Shown piece after piece: positions 34,598 to 45,400 of a stretch of 64,000 bases of DNA; position 1 is the first letter of the stretch, and the number at the start of each line of letters is the position of its first letter. This DNA is from Phytophthora quininea (Eukaryota > Oomycota > Peronosporomycetes > Peronosporales > Peronosporaceae), in NCBI GenBank assembly GCA_011947345.1, contig JAAVTG010000528.1:434001-498000 (forward strand), given 5' to 3'. The notes below the pieces were generated by a model, which saw nothing but the letters and a program-made list of their open reading frames with translations, was not told where the DNA came from and searched no databases. A program made the translations under genes and the position numbers.

Positions 34598-34644
34598 CTC
34601 TTCAAGGTCATTGGTAGACCGAGCATGGACGCTGGTAGGTGCGG

Positions 34645-35366
34645 TCAGCTCCTACCTGACTGACTAGGGTCATCATCGAAACGAGTTCCGATTGTAGAGC
34701 GAAGTATAGAAGGAACCCGTCGGTTGCCGTCGATAAAATGCGTAAAATCAACGGCGTGGCGAACGCTAACGACTGAGTCCACGCCCGTCACGGCGTTGGT
34801 CCAACGCAATGTATCCTCCGGTTGCGGCTGATCGCAAGGAGGAACGAGACCTGTTAGAATCCTCTGAATTGATCGCGACCCGCGACCTGTAGAGCCGAGA
34901 ATGCGATCGAGGGCGGTGGAGAGTTGGTCATCCATGTCGTCGATTGACAGTTCGTCCGGGTTGACTTCGTGTTTGCCAAATAGGAAGCAGTGAACAGGCG
35001 AAACTTCACGTAAGTCAGTGATTTTCGACTGAAAATCCCCAAGAAGCGTTCGAATAGTGGCCACGTCCCTCGAGTATGCCACCACCTGGCCAACCACGTA
35101 TGTAGGAGTCCTGAGCCCGACAACTGCCTTGCGAAGCCACTCCCCGGGGCGCCGTTGTCGTGCTCAGCGCCATCGACCTGACGGTTTTGGACGGTGTCGT
35201 TCGGAACTTGGAGTCGGACGTTTGGGGACGACAAGAGCACCACGGCGGCATCGCGACCGGGTCGCATCGTGGCAGTAGCGTACACCGGGGTGCTAATACC
35301 AGCGGTTGACGGTAGGTCTTCGGGAAAGAGCAACACGGTGAAGGATGCCGGAGACGAGGGTGCCAT
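34645..35366 (-). CDS. First open frame of the Ngaro element, unknown function
   Basis: The ATG at 35366 opens just inside the A1 repeat. One base is missing in CCCC at 35142-35145; after it the frame continues (EWLRKAVVGLRTPTYVVGQV) to the stop at 34645. Its downstream edge is 48 bp from the Gag-like ATG. It may be joined to that frame by an intron or be the N-terminal part of Gag. No domain is recognised. Confidence 0.45.
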
Positions 35367-35411
35367 AGTAGAGGGGACGACTTGTAAGTTGGCTGATTTA
35401 GTCGGGGACTG

Positions 35412-35627
35412 AGCTTTAGCGAACAAAACTCGGAATGAGCGAAACTACTCTAAACTAAACGGTGCGTTCGAGCACGGTGAAGCGAAAGTAACTACTGGTT
35501 GAGAGCTAGCTGTGGTTTTGGTTGGTTCTGGCGCGCAGCGATGGCAAGTGTTGATTTGCCACCAACGTTACCATTACTAGCGTTCCGAAAACCCTTTCTT
35601 CGCCAACTTGCCGATAGAAGATCATTT
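35412..35627 (-). repeat. Ngaro split repeat A1
   Basis: This is the 5' terminal repeat of the element; it matches 29883-30098. Its outer edge, GATCATTT, meets the LINE frame at ACGCATGAG. Confidence 0.9.
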
Positions 35628-35968
35628 ACGCATGAGACCGTGAAACACATTTTTTGGGACTGCGCCCGAGCACAAGAAATTTGGCAACAGGTGATTGAAC
35701 ACTGGTTGGGCTTCCGACTGAAGAGATCAAACCTGACAAAGTATCTGAAATACGTAGGAGCACGAACAGCTCCCCGGTTCCAAAGACAGCGAAAGCGGCG
35801 CTAAAGGAACTTTTGGCCGGTTCGACGATCTTCTGTGTGCATACACGAAAAAAATGGTGGACGATGGGTATGACACTTCATGCCAGCGCAAATTGTGGTT
35901 GCGTCGGAATCAAACAGTTCACAACAAGGATGTGCTGACACTAGGTAGAAGACTTTACCGAGAATGAA
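35628..35968 (+). pseudogene. LINE fragment, right part, 3' of the Ngaro insertion
   Basis: The frame holds HETVKHIFWDCARAQEIWQQ and later, in another frame, RKLWLRRNQTVHNKDVLTLG, the usual end of a LINE polyprotein, with a stop near 35966. It continues the frame broken at 29777. Confidence 0.65.
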
Positions 35969-36740
35969 GGACGTCCAGGAGATTATAACCAAAGTCGGCA
36001 ACCGACTCCAAGTTGGTTCAGCGGCTGAGAGCTTTCATAAGTCGATTTACTGGTGTAACAACGATCAAATAGACGTATTTCTCTGGCTACATCGAGTAGG
36101 GAAAACTACGATAGCCTCAAGGTTAGGGTGAATGCTTCTGCAGCGACGACGCTTGTGCATTTATGTGTATTTACCGATCTATCGTTCTTTCAGGAAGTGC
36201 TACGAGTTATGGAGGACCACAGACGAAACGCTAATGGAGGGAGTTAATGAAAAAGGAGTTAGTGGTCCGAGCTGACACTGTTTTGGCCACAACAGAATCG
36301 AAATGATGACTTTTGCTAGAGAAACCAACCAAAATCCACAATTCGTTTAGAACTGTGGATTGTGTAGCAGATTCACACCCCGTAACAAGTAAGGCGAATC
36401 GAAGTAACGCTGAGGTACTACAAAAGAATCCGGAACAGCATTTCAAAAACAACAGATCACCCCGAGGCGGCGTTTAAATTAAATGAGCGCCACCGCGTCC
36501 ACTTTTTTATCAATAGCTCGAGCATCACACTGCAAAGCTTGCCATGCCTTCATTCACGAATTCACTGGATTGGTCACTCGCACTGTTGACGCTTCTTCTG
36601 AAAGACATCCGACAAAATTCAAGCAAGCAGAGCACTGATCGTGCACGTGAATTTCGACGCAAAAGAACCTCGACCACCGGCTCCATATGGATAGTTCGCT
36701 CTACATTGTGTCTAATGACGGGTACGTGAAAAAATAGTGT
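35969..36740. other. No gene recognised
   Basis: The short frames show no motif. The segment is probably LINE 3' flank and old repeat sequence. Confidence 0.5.
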
Positions 36741-37250
36741 CTACCGTTTCGATATCCTGGCGGATATAGTTCTCTGAGGAATATAATCGTGACCCGACTG
36801 TGAGGCCTCCGAAGCTATCACAACATGAATTACCAGCAGTAGATCTCCACATAGAGAAATCACACTGGACAAGGTCTCATGAATCCTTTGTCGAGGACAC
36901 CCCAGGGCTTCCATCGGATTGTGCGTCAACTCCGGTACTTGTTGTCGTAGGTTTGGGAAAAATCGCGCAGTTGGTTCTGTTGGGAGAGAGCTGCTTAGCT
37001 TGATTCCAAATATCGGTGGTGAATTTGTGTTTCTTACTTCGTGCATTTCTCCTTCGTCCGGATGCGGTAGTAGGCGATGAAATAATCGGCTCATTTGATG
37101 GTAGAGCACGAAAATGTCATGCGGAAGCACTTTCATCCCAAGAATGGGATGAATCTCGGAGCAGACGTCCGTGAAAAATGCCGTTGAAGGCGGCCAGCTG
37201 CGATTGGCACCCAGGAAATCGGCAATTATGGCGAGATTTCGGGCGGACTA
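36741..37250 (-). pseudogene. LINE polyprotein fragment
   Basis: The minus frame reads VLYHQMSRLFHRLLPHPDEG, PPIFGIKLSS and NPMEALGCPRQRIHETL, paralogous to the LINE at 2.5-3.5 kb (VFERVLPHPETG, PPTFGLTVGK, PMKVLGCPQRQIHTTLQ). Upstream the frame is open to about 37250. It is a relic, with the Cys/His cluster lost. Confidence 0.65.
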
Positions 37251-38758
37251 GCTCAAATTGATTAACAACCGTGCTCAAATGCAGCAAACCTCAAAGCAGC
37301 AGGGTGTGTCGGATATTAAGGGAAAGATTGCTAACGGAAGTGGTGACGAAAGTAAACGAGCGCTGGTGCTGTTGGTTCGCAGATGTATGGACAGCAAGTG
37401 CGCGTATCTACAAAGCGAATGGAGTTTAGATTCAAGAAATTTGGTTAGAGACAGTTGATGGTATCCCACACAAGTGTACGCGTGGAAATGTCTTGAGGAC
37501 GTTGCAGTTTCTAACTCCGAGATGGTGTACAAGTTTTTGAGGAAACAACGTCAACTCAAAGAAATGGTCTCGCTGCTGATAATTAGAACAAATTCGTGAA
37601 CAGATCCAATATTTCTAATAAAGTATTTTCCTGTAGTTTGTGTGCTGTACTAGCTCGTCCGCGCCTCGTCGTTCAACAAGTTCAACAACTGCGACCTGTA
37701 GGAAACAATTGCCAAGCTCGTGGCAGCAACGCAAGTCAAAGCGTGTTACGACAGCCAAACGACCATACCAAGTTGCTGCTGAGGTCTACGCTTCGGATCG
37801 CCAACTCGGATCTCTTTTACTTCCGTCAGCTCTTATGAGGTGACCTTGCCTGTCACGGTCGATATCATGCCGAGGAACCGTTCCAGAAAGCTCATGCATA
37901 TGCATTAAGGCTTAACGCTTGTGTACTTTCCTGCTGGTTTGAAAGTAATGGGTTTTCGCCACGTTATTTAGTTTGTGGCAGGTCAAATGGAGCAGCGACA
38001 CTTTCCAAGCAGTATGCAGCCAACGAGTCGTTGGCAACGACATGCTTAGCAGCCTTTTTTAAATTAAAAAACAGCTCGTGGGCGATGGAAGGCGACAGGA
38101 TGCATTTTTCGATTTCGTATGGTCGTTGGGATTTTGCTGTGCCTGACACGCGGGATTGCGCATGATGTCGCGTGAACAACTTGTCCCTTACAGGGAAATC
38201 TATGGATACGGAGATCGAGGCAACACAAAATGGAATTTCAGTCCTACCGCGCTGAATCCCATCGCCCAAACTAACGCTCGCCCCGTGTGAGCCTAAGGGA
38301 GGGCATCACGCTTCGCGCGATCAGCGGCAGCCTTGGTTAGTCCGGAGTTTAATCGATTTGGGCTTGGTGCTGTTTACTTTCGAAAATTCCATTTTTGTGT
38401 TGCCTCGATCTCCGTAGATTTTCCATTCCGATCAGCACCGGTGAACCAGGCTGCAACTCCGGATTGCACTACAGTGCCGTACACACAGTCGATGGCTTAG
38501 TTTCCTCGACAGCATTGAATATGTGGGGCACGCCAAAGCAATTCTGAACGCCGTGATGTGCTTGCATCCTGAGATCTGCTGTTCTACTCGAAACCCTGCA
38601 TTGTTTACCCTTTTCAGTCTTATGGTCACACTCCGACACTTACCTGCATGTCCCCAGGGATGCACATAGTTCATTCATTGATAGCTCACTACTCTACTTC
38701 ATCATGTGCTACGACTCAACCAACTGATCTGGTACTCATCAAGAGACTCAAGATTGAG
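37251..38758. other. Intergenic, with one fold-back repeat
   Basis: No gene is recognised. The only structure is the inverted repeat at 38207-38416, listed separately. Confidence 0.5.
38207..38416. repeat. Fold-back inverted repeat, about 30-bp arms
   Basis: The 29 bp at 38207-38235 pair with the 30 bp at 38387-38416 with one inserted A. Weaker similarity extends outward (GGAAATCTA against TAGATTTTCC). The 150-bp interior has no frame. This could be a foldback MITE. Confidence 0.75.
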
Positions 38759-39007
38759 TTAACCCTTTCACTACCGGCCAAATCTGCTGAGCTTAGAGGT
38801 CCGCAGCGGTCCTCTAACAGTTGCAGTAGACGTCATTGATTGGATCAAATTCTGCCAGATGGATTAGGTGTTAGGGCTTACCACGACTTAGAGGACTGCA
38901 GCGGACCTAACATAGCATCTCCTTTGTTAGTATTGTGATATTTTGAAGCATTGTCGGTCATCCAAATTTCACGCTGACAGTCAGTTTTGCATTCTCCCCG
39001 CAGTGGC

Positions 39008-41068
39008 ATGGACATAGCTGACCTGCTCAACGTCAGTGACGACGCTGCCGACCGGGAGTTTGAGATGTCGGATGCAGCGGAGGATGAAGAGGGCGAAGAC
39101 GACGAGGGCGACGTTGGTGTGTCGGCGTCGACAGAGCGCCGAACCGGCAACGCGTACGTGGACAATCTGATTCGAGAGAGTGGCCTGCATATTATTCGCG
39201 AGCGAGAGGTGAAGGCGGCTTACAAGGAACGCGGTGAGCTCGGCCTTTTCTCACTATTTTTACACGTGAATTTCGGGACGCTTTACAATGGTGGACAAAC
39301 AAAAAGCTAAAAGAGAAAGGAAAGCCCGAGGCAACTGTGTATGAGCTGGATGCATACATCGGTTTGGAGATTGCATTGAGTTTCAACCCTGTCACTGAAA
39401 TCAAGGAGCTATGGTCTAAAAAGGTTTTTATGGGGCAGCCGGACTTTGGATTGACTATGGCGAGGAATCGCTTTAAAAGCATCCGTGCGCGTTTCCAGAT
39501 TCACGCGCCCGAGAGCGTGCCAGTCGAGCGGCGGGAGCAAGATCCCTTGTGGCACAGCAGGCATCTAATGACGCAAATCCAACAGAAATTCGCAGCGTTC
39601 GCTGTACCGGTCGGGGCTGTGAGTCTCGATGAGAACACGGTGCGCACAAAAGCACGTTCATCAGCAAGAACTTTCATGCCTTTGAAGCCAGACAAATATG
39701 GAGTTCGATTTTATGCGGTTGTAGGGTGGGAGAGTTTATATGCATACTCCGTGTGGGATAACGGGTCTGGCAACCGGACAAGGATGTCTCCTGCTGAGCG
39801 ATATGTGGACGTCTTTCTGTCCCTGAGAACGCCGCTGTTCAGGATGATCGAGCGCGCGGACAGCGCCATCGAGCGAAAAGATCCGAGCGCACTGTGGGTA
39901 GCGATGTGCGGCCACTTGACCAAGATGCACGCTGCGCCGAGATGCCACCGCTTGCTTGTTTCCGATAATTTCTACACTCGGCATAATTTAGCTAAATCTC
40001 TATTGGCATTTACTGACGGCGAAGTGCGAATGCTAGGTACAGTGAGGATCACGCTGCAAGGAAAGTGGAGCACGATGGAGCTCGAGGCTGCAAAATCCCG
40101 GATTGATAATGCTGAGCGTGGTTCGTGGGAGCTAGTGGCAGCCGTGGATGTACCGGTTGACTGGGAAAAGCTCCAGGAGAAGCACAAGCGTGCGCAGAAG
40201 AAATTGCCTCCAAACCTGCAGACTCCGTATATGGCGCCGATGACTCTTGCAGCAAACGCAGGGTACATTGTGTTCCGCGACAAGCAAACAGTGATTTTCT
40301 ACACCAACGACCTGGCGGGAACACCGTCGCAACGGGTGCTCACGGGCGACTCACATGAGGCGATCGAGCTGTGTCGTGGACTTGCGCCGCGTTGTCGCTG
40401 GACCGGCGAGCAAGTCATGCATCGAAAGACTTTCCAGGTACCATCAATGGTAGTCGCGTACAACTTGTTTATGGACGGCTTCGACAGGGTTGACCAGCTC
40501 AGGAGCACAAATCCAATGCGACGCAAAGAAAAACGTCTGTCAATGAGTACCCTGACGTGGGCGCTAGATTTGGCGCTTATAAATGCGTTCTCCCTGTACA
40601 AAAAGATCGCCGGACCTGCAGCTACGTGTGCGAAGTTACGGGACTTCAAGAGGAAAGTAGCCGAACAACTGACAACTGTACAGCAAGAACGACTCGCAAA
40701 GGAACGCCGCTGGAAACCTGCACCAAATGCATCAATACAAGAGCTGGTTGGAGCTGATGACAGCATCCACGCAATCACACCCAACTCAAGAGAGCACTCA
40801 ACTGGCAAACTTACGTGTTATCTGTGAACGTTGCGGGGATTCTCCAAAAGCTCTCTTTGGCTGCACAGGATGCCACCGAGGTTTCCACGTTGCGTGCTTC
40901 AGCGCATTTCACTACCGCGATGCACTGTCCTCCGCGTCTCTGACGGTCCGCTCCGCATTTGGTGTTGGGTGTGCTGCAGCGTCAGGAGTTGAGCCTGTAC
41001 ACACACGCCTGAAGAAGAACAAAACAATAACGTATCTAGATCAACTCGAACTTCCAAACAGCACATAA
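39008..41068 (+). CDS. piggyBac transposase (PGBD family)
   Basis: The enzyme excises and integrates the element at TTAA. The ATG at 39008 opens an acidic N-terminus (SDAAEDEEGEDDEG). The core holds SLDENTVRTKAR with the first catalytic aspartate, KPDKYGVRFYAVVGW, LLVSDNFYTRHNLAKSLL with the second, and YNLFMDGFDRVDQLRS with the third aspartate region. The C-terminus has a cysteine-rich zinc domain (CERCGDSPKALFGCTGCHRG). One T is missing in the run 39257-39261, between the acidic leader and the core. A second shift lies near 40826 just before the zinc domain. The terminal repeats are perfect, so the breaks are more likely sequence errors than age. Confidence 0.85.
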
Positions 41069-41349
41069 ATAGCAAGCAAGATGTACCTGACAGTGGCCTC
41101 GAGGTGCGTTATTTTCTTCTGCACGCGTAGCGGCACGTCGATCGCTTGCGTCTTACTCAGACGGCCGTTCTTCTTGTAGTAATAGAGCTGAAACAGAGCC
41201 TTCTTCACGTGGAGGGGTGACCGCTGCCGGCGGCTGCATGGCATCATTCTCAACCTGCAGTCGATGATCTCCTCGCCGTACTGCACCCACACACACGGCG
41301 CGTCGTTGCAGTAGCTGCACGTCCGCGGGGGCGCCTCGCCGCCAATCAT
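41041..41349 (-). CDS. Small cysteine-rich antisense frame inside the piggyBac element
   Basis: The ATG at 41349 opens 102 residues: IGGEAPPRTCSYCNDAPCVW followed by VQYGEEIID, then a basic region with KKALFQLYYYKKNGRL and VPLRVQKKI. The CxxC...C arrangement and the VWVQYGEE phrase look protein-like rather than random. It is convergent with the transposase, overlapping it by 28 bp. I recall similar small proteins from oomycete genomes, but the function is unknown. It could be an accessory protein of this transposon family. Confidence 0.5.
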   Translation of the reverse strand: MIGGEAPPRTCSYCNDAPCVWVQYGEEIIDCRLRMMPCSRRQRSPLHVKKALFQLYYYKKNGRLSKTQAIDVPLRVQKKITHLEATVRYILLAIYVLFGSSS

Positions 41350-41513
41350 CCTTCTCTGAGTTCGAAAATTCAAATTTGCAATGCAACAGAGCAAATGTCA
41401 TCTACCACGTATATTTCTGCAGACCGCCTATTGGCGGAATATCATGGTTAGCGCAATCTCATTGGTCGAGGTACTGGTCCGCTCTGAAACACTTCTGGTA
41501 GTGAAAGGGTTAA

Positions 41514-42245
41514 GTCACATTAAAACTGCCATGGCAATATTGTAGCGTCGATAAAATCCGATTGACCCAACGCGACGACAACTATAGTACTTGATGATCC
41601 AGATTAAACTCAACATCTGTGCTCCGCTGTCGGATGGGGTGAATCCGATTTCTACGTGTCTTTTCTTCTTTAGCAAATTGTGTACTGTTGGAGCAAACCC
41701 ATCGGTGCATCGATCGCATATGTTTGACCATTCCCCAAGCGTTAGAGGAATTAAAGTAATTCAGTGTAGATGTTTTCAACTTTCGGCCGGGACTATATAG
41801 AAATTGCACCTTGAGGTCTTAGATGACAACTGGAAGTATGTCAGGGGACGGCGCGTAGGTCGGGTGTATACCGCTAAGTAGTGGGTTCTATCTAATCCCT
41901 GCAGGATCCTTACCCGCCACGAGCGTAGCGATGATCTCTACTGGTTTGACGTTGAAAATAGTAGCTAGCTACTGGATTAATTTAATTGCTCCAAGGGTTA
42001 CCCCAATTTAGCGTCATCGCATAGCAGTCAGTGGGGTAAAGGATAAAGCTCTCTCCTGTAAAGTTTTTGCAACGGTGCTACTGAAATACGCTTCAAGCCT
42101 CTGTCAGAATGTTATGTGAAGGCAACAGCGCTTCGGGTTGATCAAATTGAGTCTCTTGGTACTAAGAAGATGAACAGCTGGTCAATCACGTGTTGAGCGC
42201 TACAAGGGTCAGTCTCCAGACGACACTGCCAGCTACATGCATGTG
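41514..42245. other. Flank between piggyBac and Gypsy, with a broken open frame
   Basis: From about 42100 a frame reads DQIESLGTKKMNSW and, after a shift, ERYKGQSPDDTASYMHVEY up to the Gypsy insertion; it continues after the Gypsy at 49027 as PGYCIPDVEADDDDDASG to a TAA near 49107. A related sequence (VEYP plus acidic tail ending in GST) lies at 52085-52203. The family is unknown. Nothing else is seen. Confidence 0.4.
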
Positions 42246-42250
42246 GAGTA

Positions 42251-42403
42251 TGTGACGGGCTTCCGTCACACGGTCGCCGTGCACCACGGCGACCAATTAG
42301 ATTAGCTTATATTTTGTTGGTTCACGGCGCCCGAGTCGGGCGCCACACAGATTGAATAGAGGAGAGTTATATTTTCCCCACAAGCAAGCACCGCCCCGTT
42401 ACA
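42251..42403 (+). repeat. 5' LTR with three palindromes
   Basis: The LTR contains TGTGACGG-GCTT-CCGTCACA, GGTCGCCGTG-CAC-CACGGCGACC and GGCGCCCGA-G-TCGGGCGCC. The loop of the second is CAC here and GTG in the other LTR. Confidence 0.95.
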
Positions 42404-42405
42404 TC

Positions 42406-42418
42406 TGGTAGCACTTTG
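42406..42418 (+). promoter_or_regulatory. Primer-binding site, initiator-tRNA-Met type
   Basis: TGGTAGCACTTTG begins two bases after the LTR. TGGTAGCA is complementary to a tRNA 3' end UGCUACCA, as in many eukaryotic initiator methionine tRNAs. Confidence 0.65.
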
Positions 42419-42436
42419 TAGTCCGCCCACACGACC

Positions 42437-45400
42437 ATGAACGTGAACGACGCTTCCAATTTCAACGAAGGGGCTGGTGCTGCCCTCGAGCATGCCAGCT
42501 TCCCCACTTATCCGTGTTTGAGTGGGAGGCGCTACACCGCCTCGCCGCGGTGTCCGGAGAAGGAGTCATCAAGACGTTGCTGACTGCCGGAACGGAGACT
42601 GACCAACGCCTGGCTGCTCATGAGTTCATGGTGCGTGAGCTCGCTGACCTACGTCGGCGTGCGACGACTCCCACGCCGACCAAGAACAAGACCGACATCG
42701 TGAAGGTCGATGTCTCCAGCTACAGTGGCGACGGTGACGCTCGCCTCCAGTTGAACCGCTGGTTCTGTGAGATCGACATCGCAATCGAAGCTCGGCAGTT
42801 GTCTACCGAGTTCGCTCGTACCCGGTTCCTATTGTCCAAGCTGACGGGGAGGGCCAAGGAATGGGCGCTCGGCAAGCTCGTCGCCGACGCCTCCTGCTTC
42901 TCGACGATGGAGTCGCTGAAGGGTGATCTCCGCCTGGCCTTCGAGCCTCCTCAAGACGAGCGTGTCCAACGCTCGGCTTTCCTGTCTCTCAAGCAGGGAC
43001 AGATGTCCATGCTCGAATACATTCAGCGGGCACGACACCTGGTGTCGTGCGTCACGACGAATCCGGTGGACATGGCGACTCAAGTCCATGTCTTCATCTC
43101 TGGTATGAACGCCGGCTACCAGCGTTTCTATCTGACCAGGAAGACACCAGGCTCACTTGAAGAAGCCTTCGAGACAGCACTACGTGAAGATTACAGCGTG
43201 TCCGCTTCTGATGCGTTCTCCCTCGCTGTCCCTTCCGTCACGGAGCCTGAGCCCATGGAGCTTGACGCCATTCAGGACTACCACGGGCGCCGGCGCCCCA
43301 GTCCGGCGCCAATGTCGTCTGCCCGACCACCTCTGGCGGGCCCTAGCCGAGGCACTCGTCCCATGCGGTGCTTCCGCTGTCGCAAGCTTGGACATCGCGC
43401 GGCTGTGTGCCGCGCTCCGCTCCGGTCTTGGCGCACGTCGTCGCCGAAGATGCTGATGGTACTGTCGCCGAGTCAAAAACGGCGACAACCAGTAGGCGCG
43501 GGGCACCCTACTGGTCGTGGAAGGAGCGATGGCTCTCTGGTGGCAGAGCCTCCTCCTAGCCCTTCCGTGCTTCGTGCACAACTATTTGCCACCACCTCCG
43601 GCAGCGACTCGAGACTGATTGTCCTCAACGTTCACGTTGATGGCGCGAAGCGGCCGCTTCGCGCGCTGCTGGATTCGGGCGCGACGAACAATTTCGTCCG
43701 CGCCGGGAGCTTGTCGGTGTTACCGGCGGGTCTGCGCCTTCGCGAAGGTCCGGGAGAGATGATCGTGAAATACGCCGATGGCAAGCCACGGTGTACGCCG
43801 CGGCGCTCTACGACCTTCACGTACGAGTTTGACGAATTCCGAAGCTCCGAAGAGTTCCTAGTGATCGAGCTGAGTGGCTCGTTTGACTGCGTCTTCGGCA
43901 TCCCATGGCTCGCCCGGCACCAGCCTGAGATTAACTGGCTGACTGGTACGGTCCGCCCTCGTGACATCGACGTGAATGCAGTGCTGGCGTTCTTGCGCGG
44001 AACGCCGGACCGATGGCCGCATGTTGCAGTCATGGACTCCGACTCCATGACCCATGCTGCACCTGAAGTGAGTGATGACCCTTCGTGTGCGGCGTGCAAG
44101 CACGCATCCTGCGCCGGTCTTGAGCAGGTGCCTCAAGACGTGTCTGCCGTGGTCGAGCATGGGTTCCCACGTCCCGATGAGCAGCGGCTCTCCGTTGACG
44201 ATGAACAAGAAGATGTGGTTGAGCGTGGTCTCCCACGCGCGGTCGAGCAGGGGCTCCCGCATGTGGTCGAGCAGGGGCTCCCGCATGTGGTCGAGCAGGG
44301 GCTCCCTGATGGAGTCGACGCCGATGTCGTGTCTCGGCGTCTGAGTACAGCAGCCTTGGTCGAGCGTGGTCTCCCACTACCTGCTACGGAAGAGTTCACC
44401 CGGCCAGTCCGTCGCCGTGGTCGCCGCCAGCCCCGGCGACCCCGCGCTCCTCCGAGTGAGTCAGACGCGTCTGACTCCGAGGTTATCTCCGTTCTGATGG
44501 GGGATGACGCGGAATCGATCCCGCGTATGCACAATGTCGAGATCGCACGCCCGCCGTGCGATGCGTCCGAGATCACCAAGTTGCCTGGCCTGTCGAGGAA
44601 ACACCTTCTCCACGACTTGAAACATGGTGAGATCGAGCAGGTTTGCATGATCGTCGCGGACAACACCGCGACTATCGCGGCTGTCGATGTAGATGCTGGT
44701 GACACAGCGTCCGAAACCCGGGAACGCCTGAAAGGCGCTGAGTCTAAGTCCGCTCGCGAGGCCCGCTACTTGGCCCAGTCGTTACCAGCACTTGAAGCCG
44801 CTGGTAACCCGGTTGCTCCGCTGGTTCGCGAGTTCATCGACATCTTCCCCGACAAGGTTCCGGCTGAACTTCCTCCCGATCGTGGTGTTCGGCACGAGAT
44901 CGACCTCGTGCCCGGTTCGAAGTACTGTGTGACGCGACAATGGCCGCTGCCCCGCGACCAAGTCCAAGCGATTGATGCGTTCTTCGAAGGTCGCCGGCAC
45001 GCCGGCCACGTTCGCGAAAGCCTATCGCCGCATTCCAGTCCGACATTCTGCGTGAAGAAGGCGATGGGCGGGTGGCGCATCGTATACGCCTTCAACAAGC
45101 TCAATGACACCACCATCCCGGCGCAGACGCCGATCCCGCGGAAGGACATGGTGCTCGACACTATGTCAGGCAGCACTGTGTACAGTGCTATCGACCTCAT
45201 GGACGGCTTCTACCAAATCCTGATGCGTGAAGAAGACGTGCCGTTGACCGCGGTCAGCACGCCCAGCGGCATGCTCTGGGAATGGCTCGTGATGCCGCAG
45301 GGGCTCAAGAATGCCCCTGCCACTTTCAACCGCATGGTGTCCAACCTACTGCGTCCGTATCGAGACTTCGCGCCCAGCTACTTCGACGACACCTTCATTC

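Larger units (their letters stand above)
29778..35627 (-). mobile_element. Ngaro-type tyrosine-recombinase retrotransposon with split direct repeats
   Basis: In the element's own (minus) orientation the order is A1 (35627-35412), gag-like frames, reverse transcriptase and RNase H, tyrosine recombinase, B1 (30182-30096), A2 (30098-29883), B2 (29864-29778). A1 and A2 are both 216 bp and appear identical; B1 and B2 are both 87 bp. This A1-B1-A2-B2 arrangement is the hallmark of Ngaro/PAT-like elements of the DIRS order, which integrate as circles through the recombinase and make no target duplication. The host LINE frame resumes on each side of a shared TTT. The near identity of the repeats means the insertion is recent. 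B1 and A2 overlap by the three bases TTT (30096-30098). Confidence 0.9.
38763..41509 (+). mobile_element. Complete piggyBac-type transposon, 2,747 bp
   Basis: The element starts with CCCTTTCACTACC (38763-38775) and ends with the exact reverse complement GGTAGTGAAAGGG (41497-41509). TTAA flanks both sides (38759-38762 and 41510-41513), the target duplication specific to piggyBac. Subterminal copies of a TCCGC-AGCGG-type palindrome lie near 38800 and 38890. It carries the transposase at 39008-41068 and a second, antisense small frame at 41041-41349. Confidence 0.95.
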
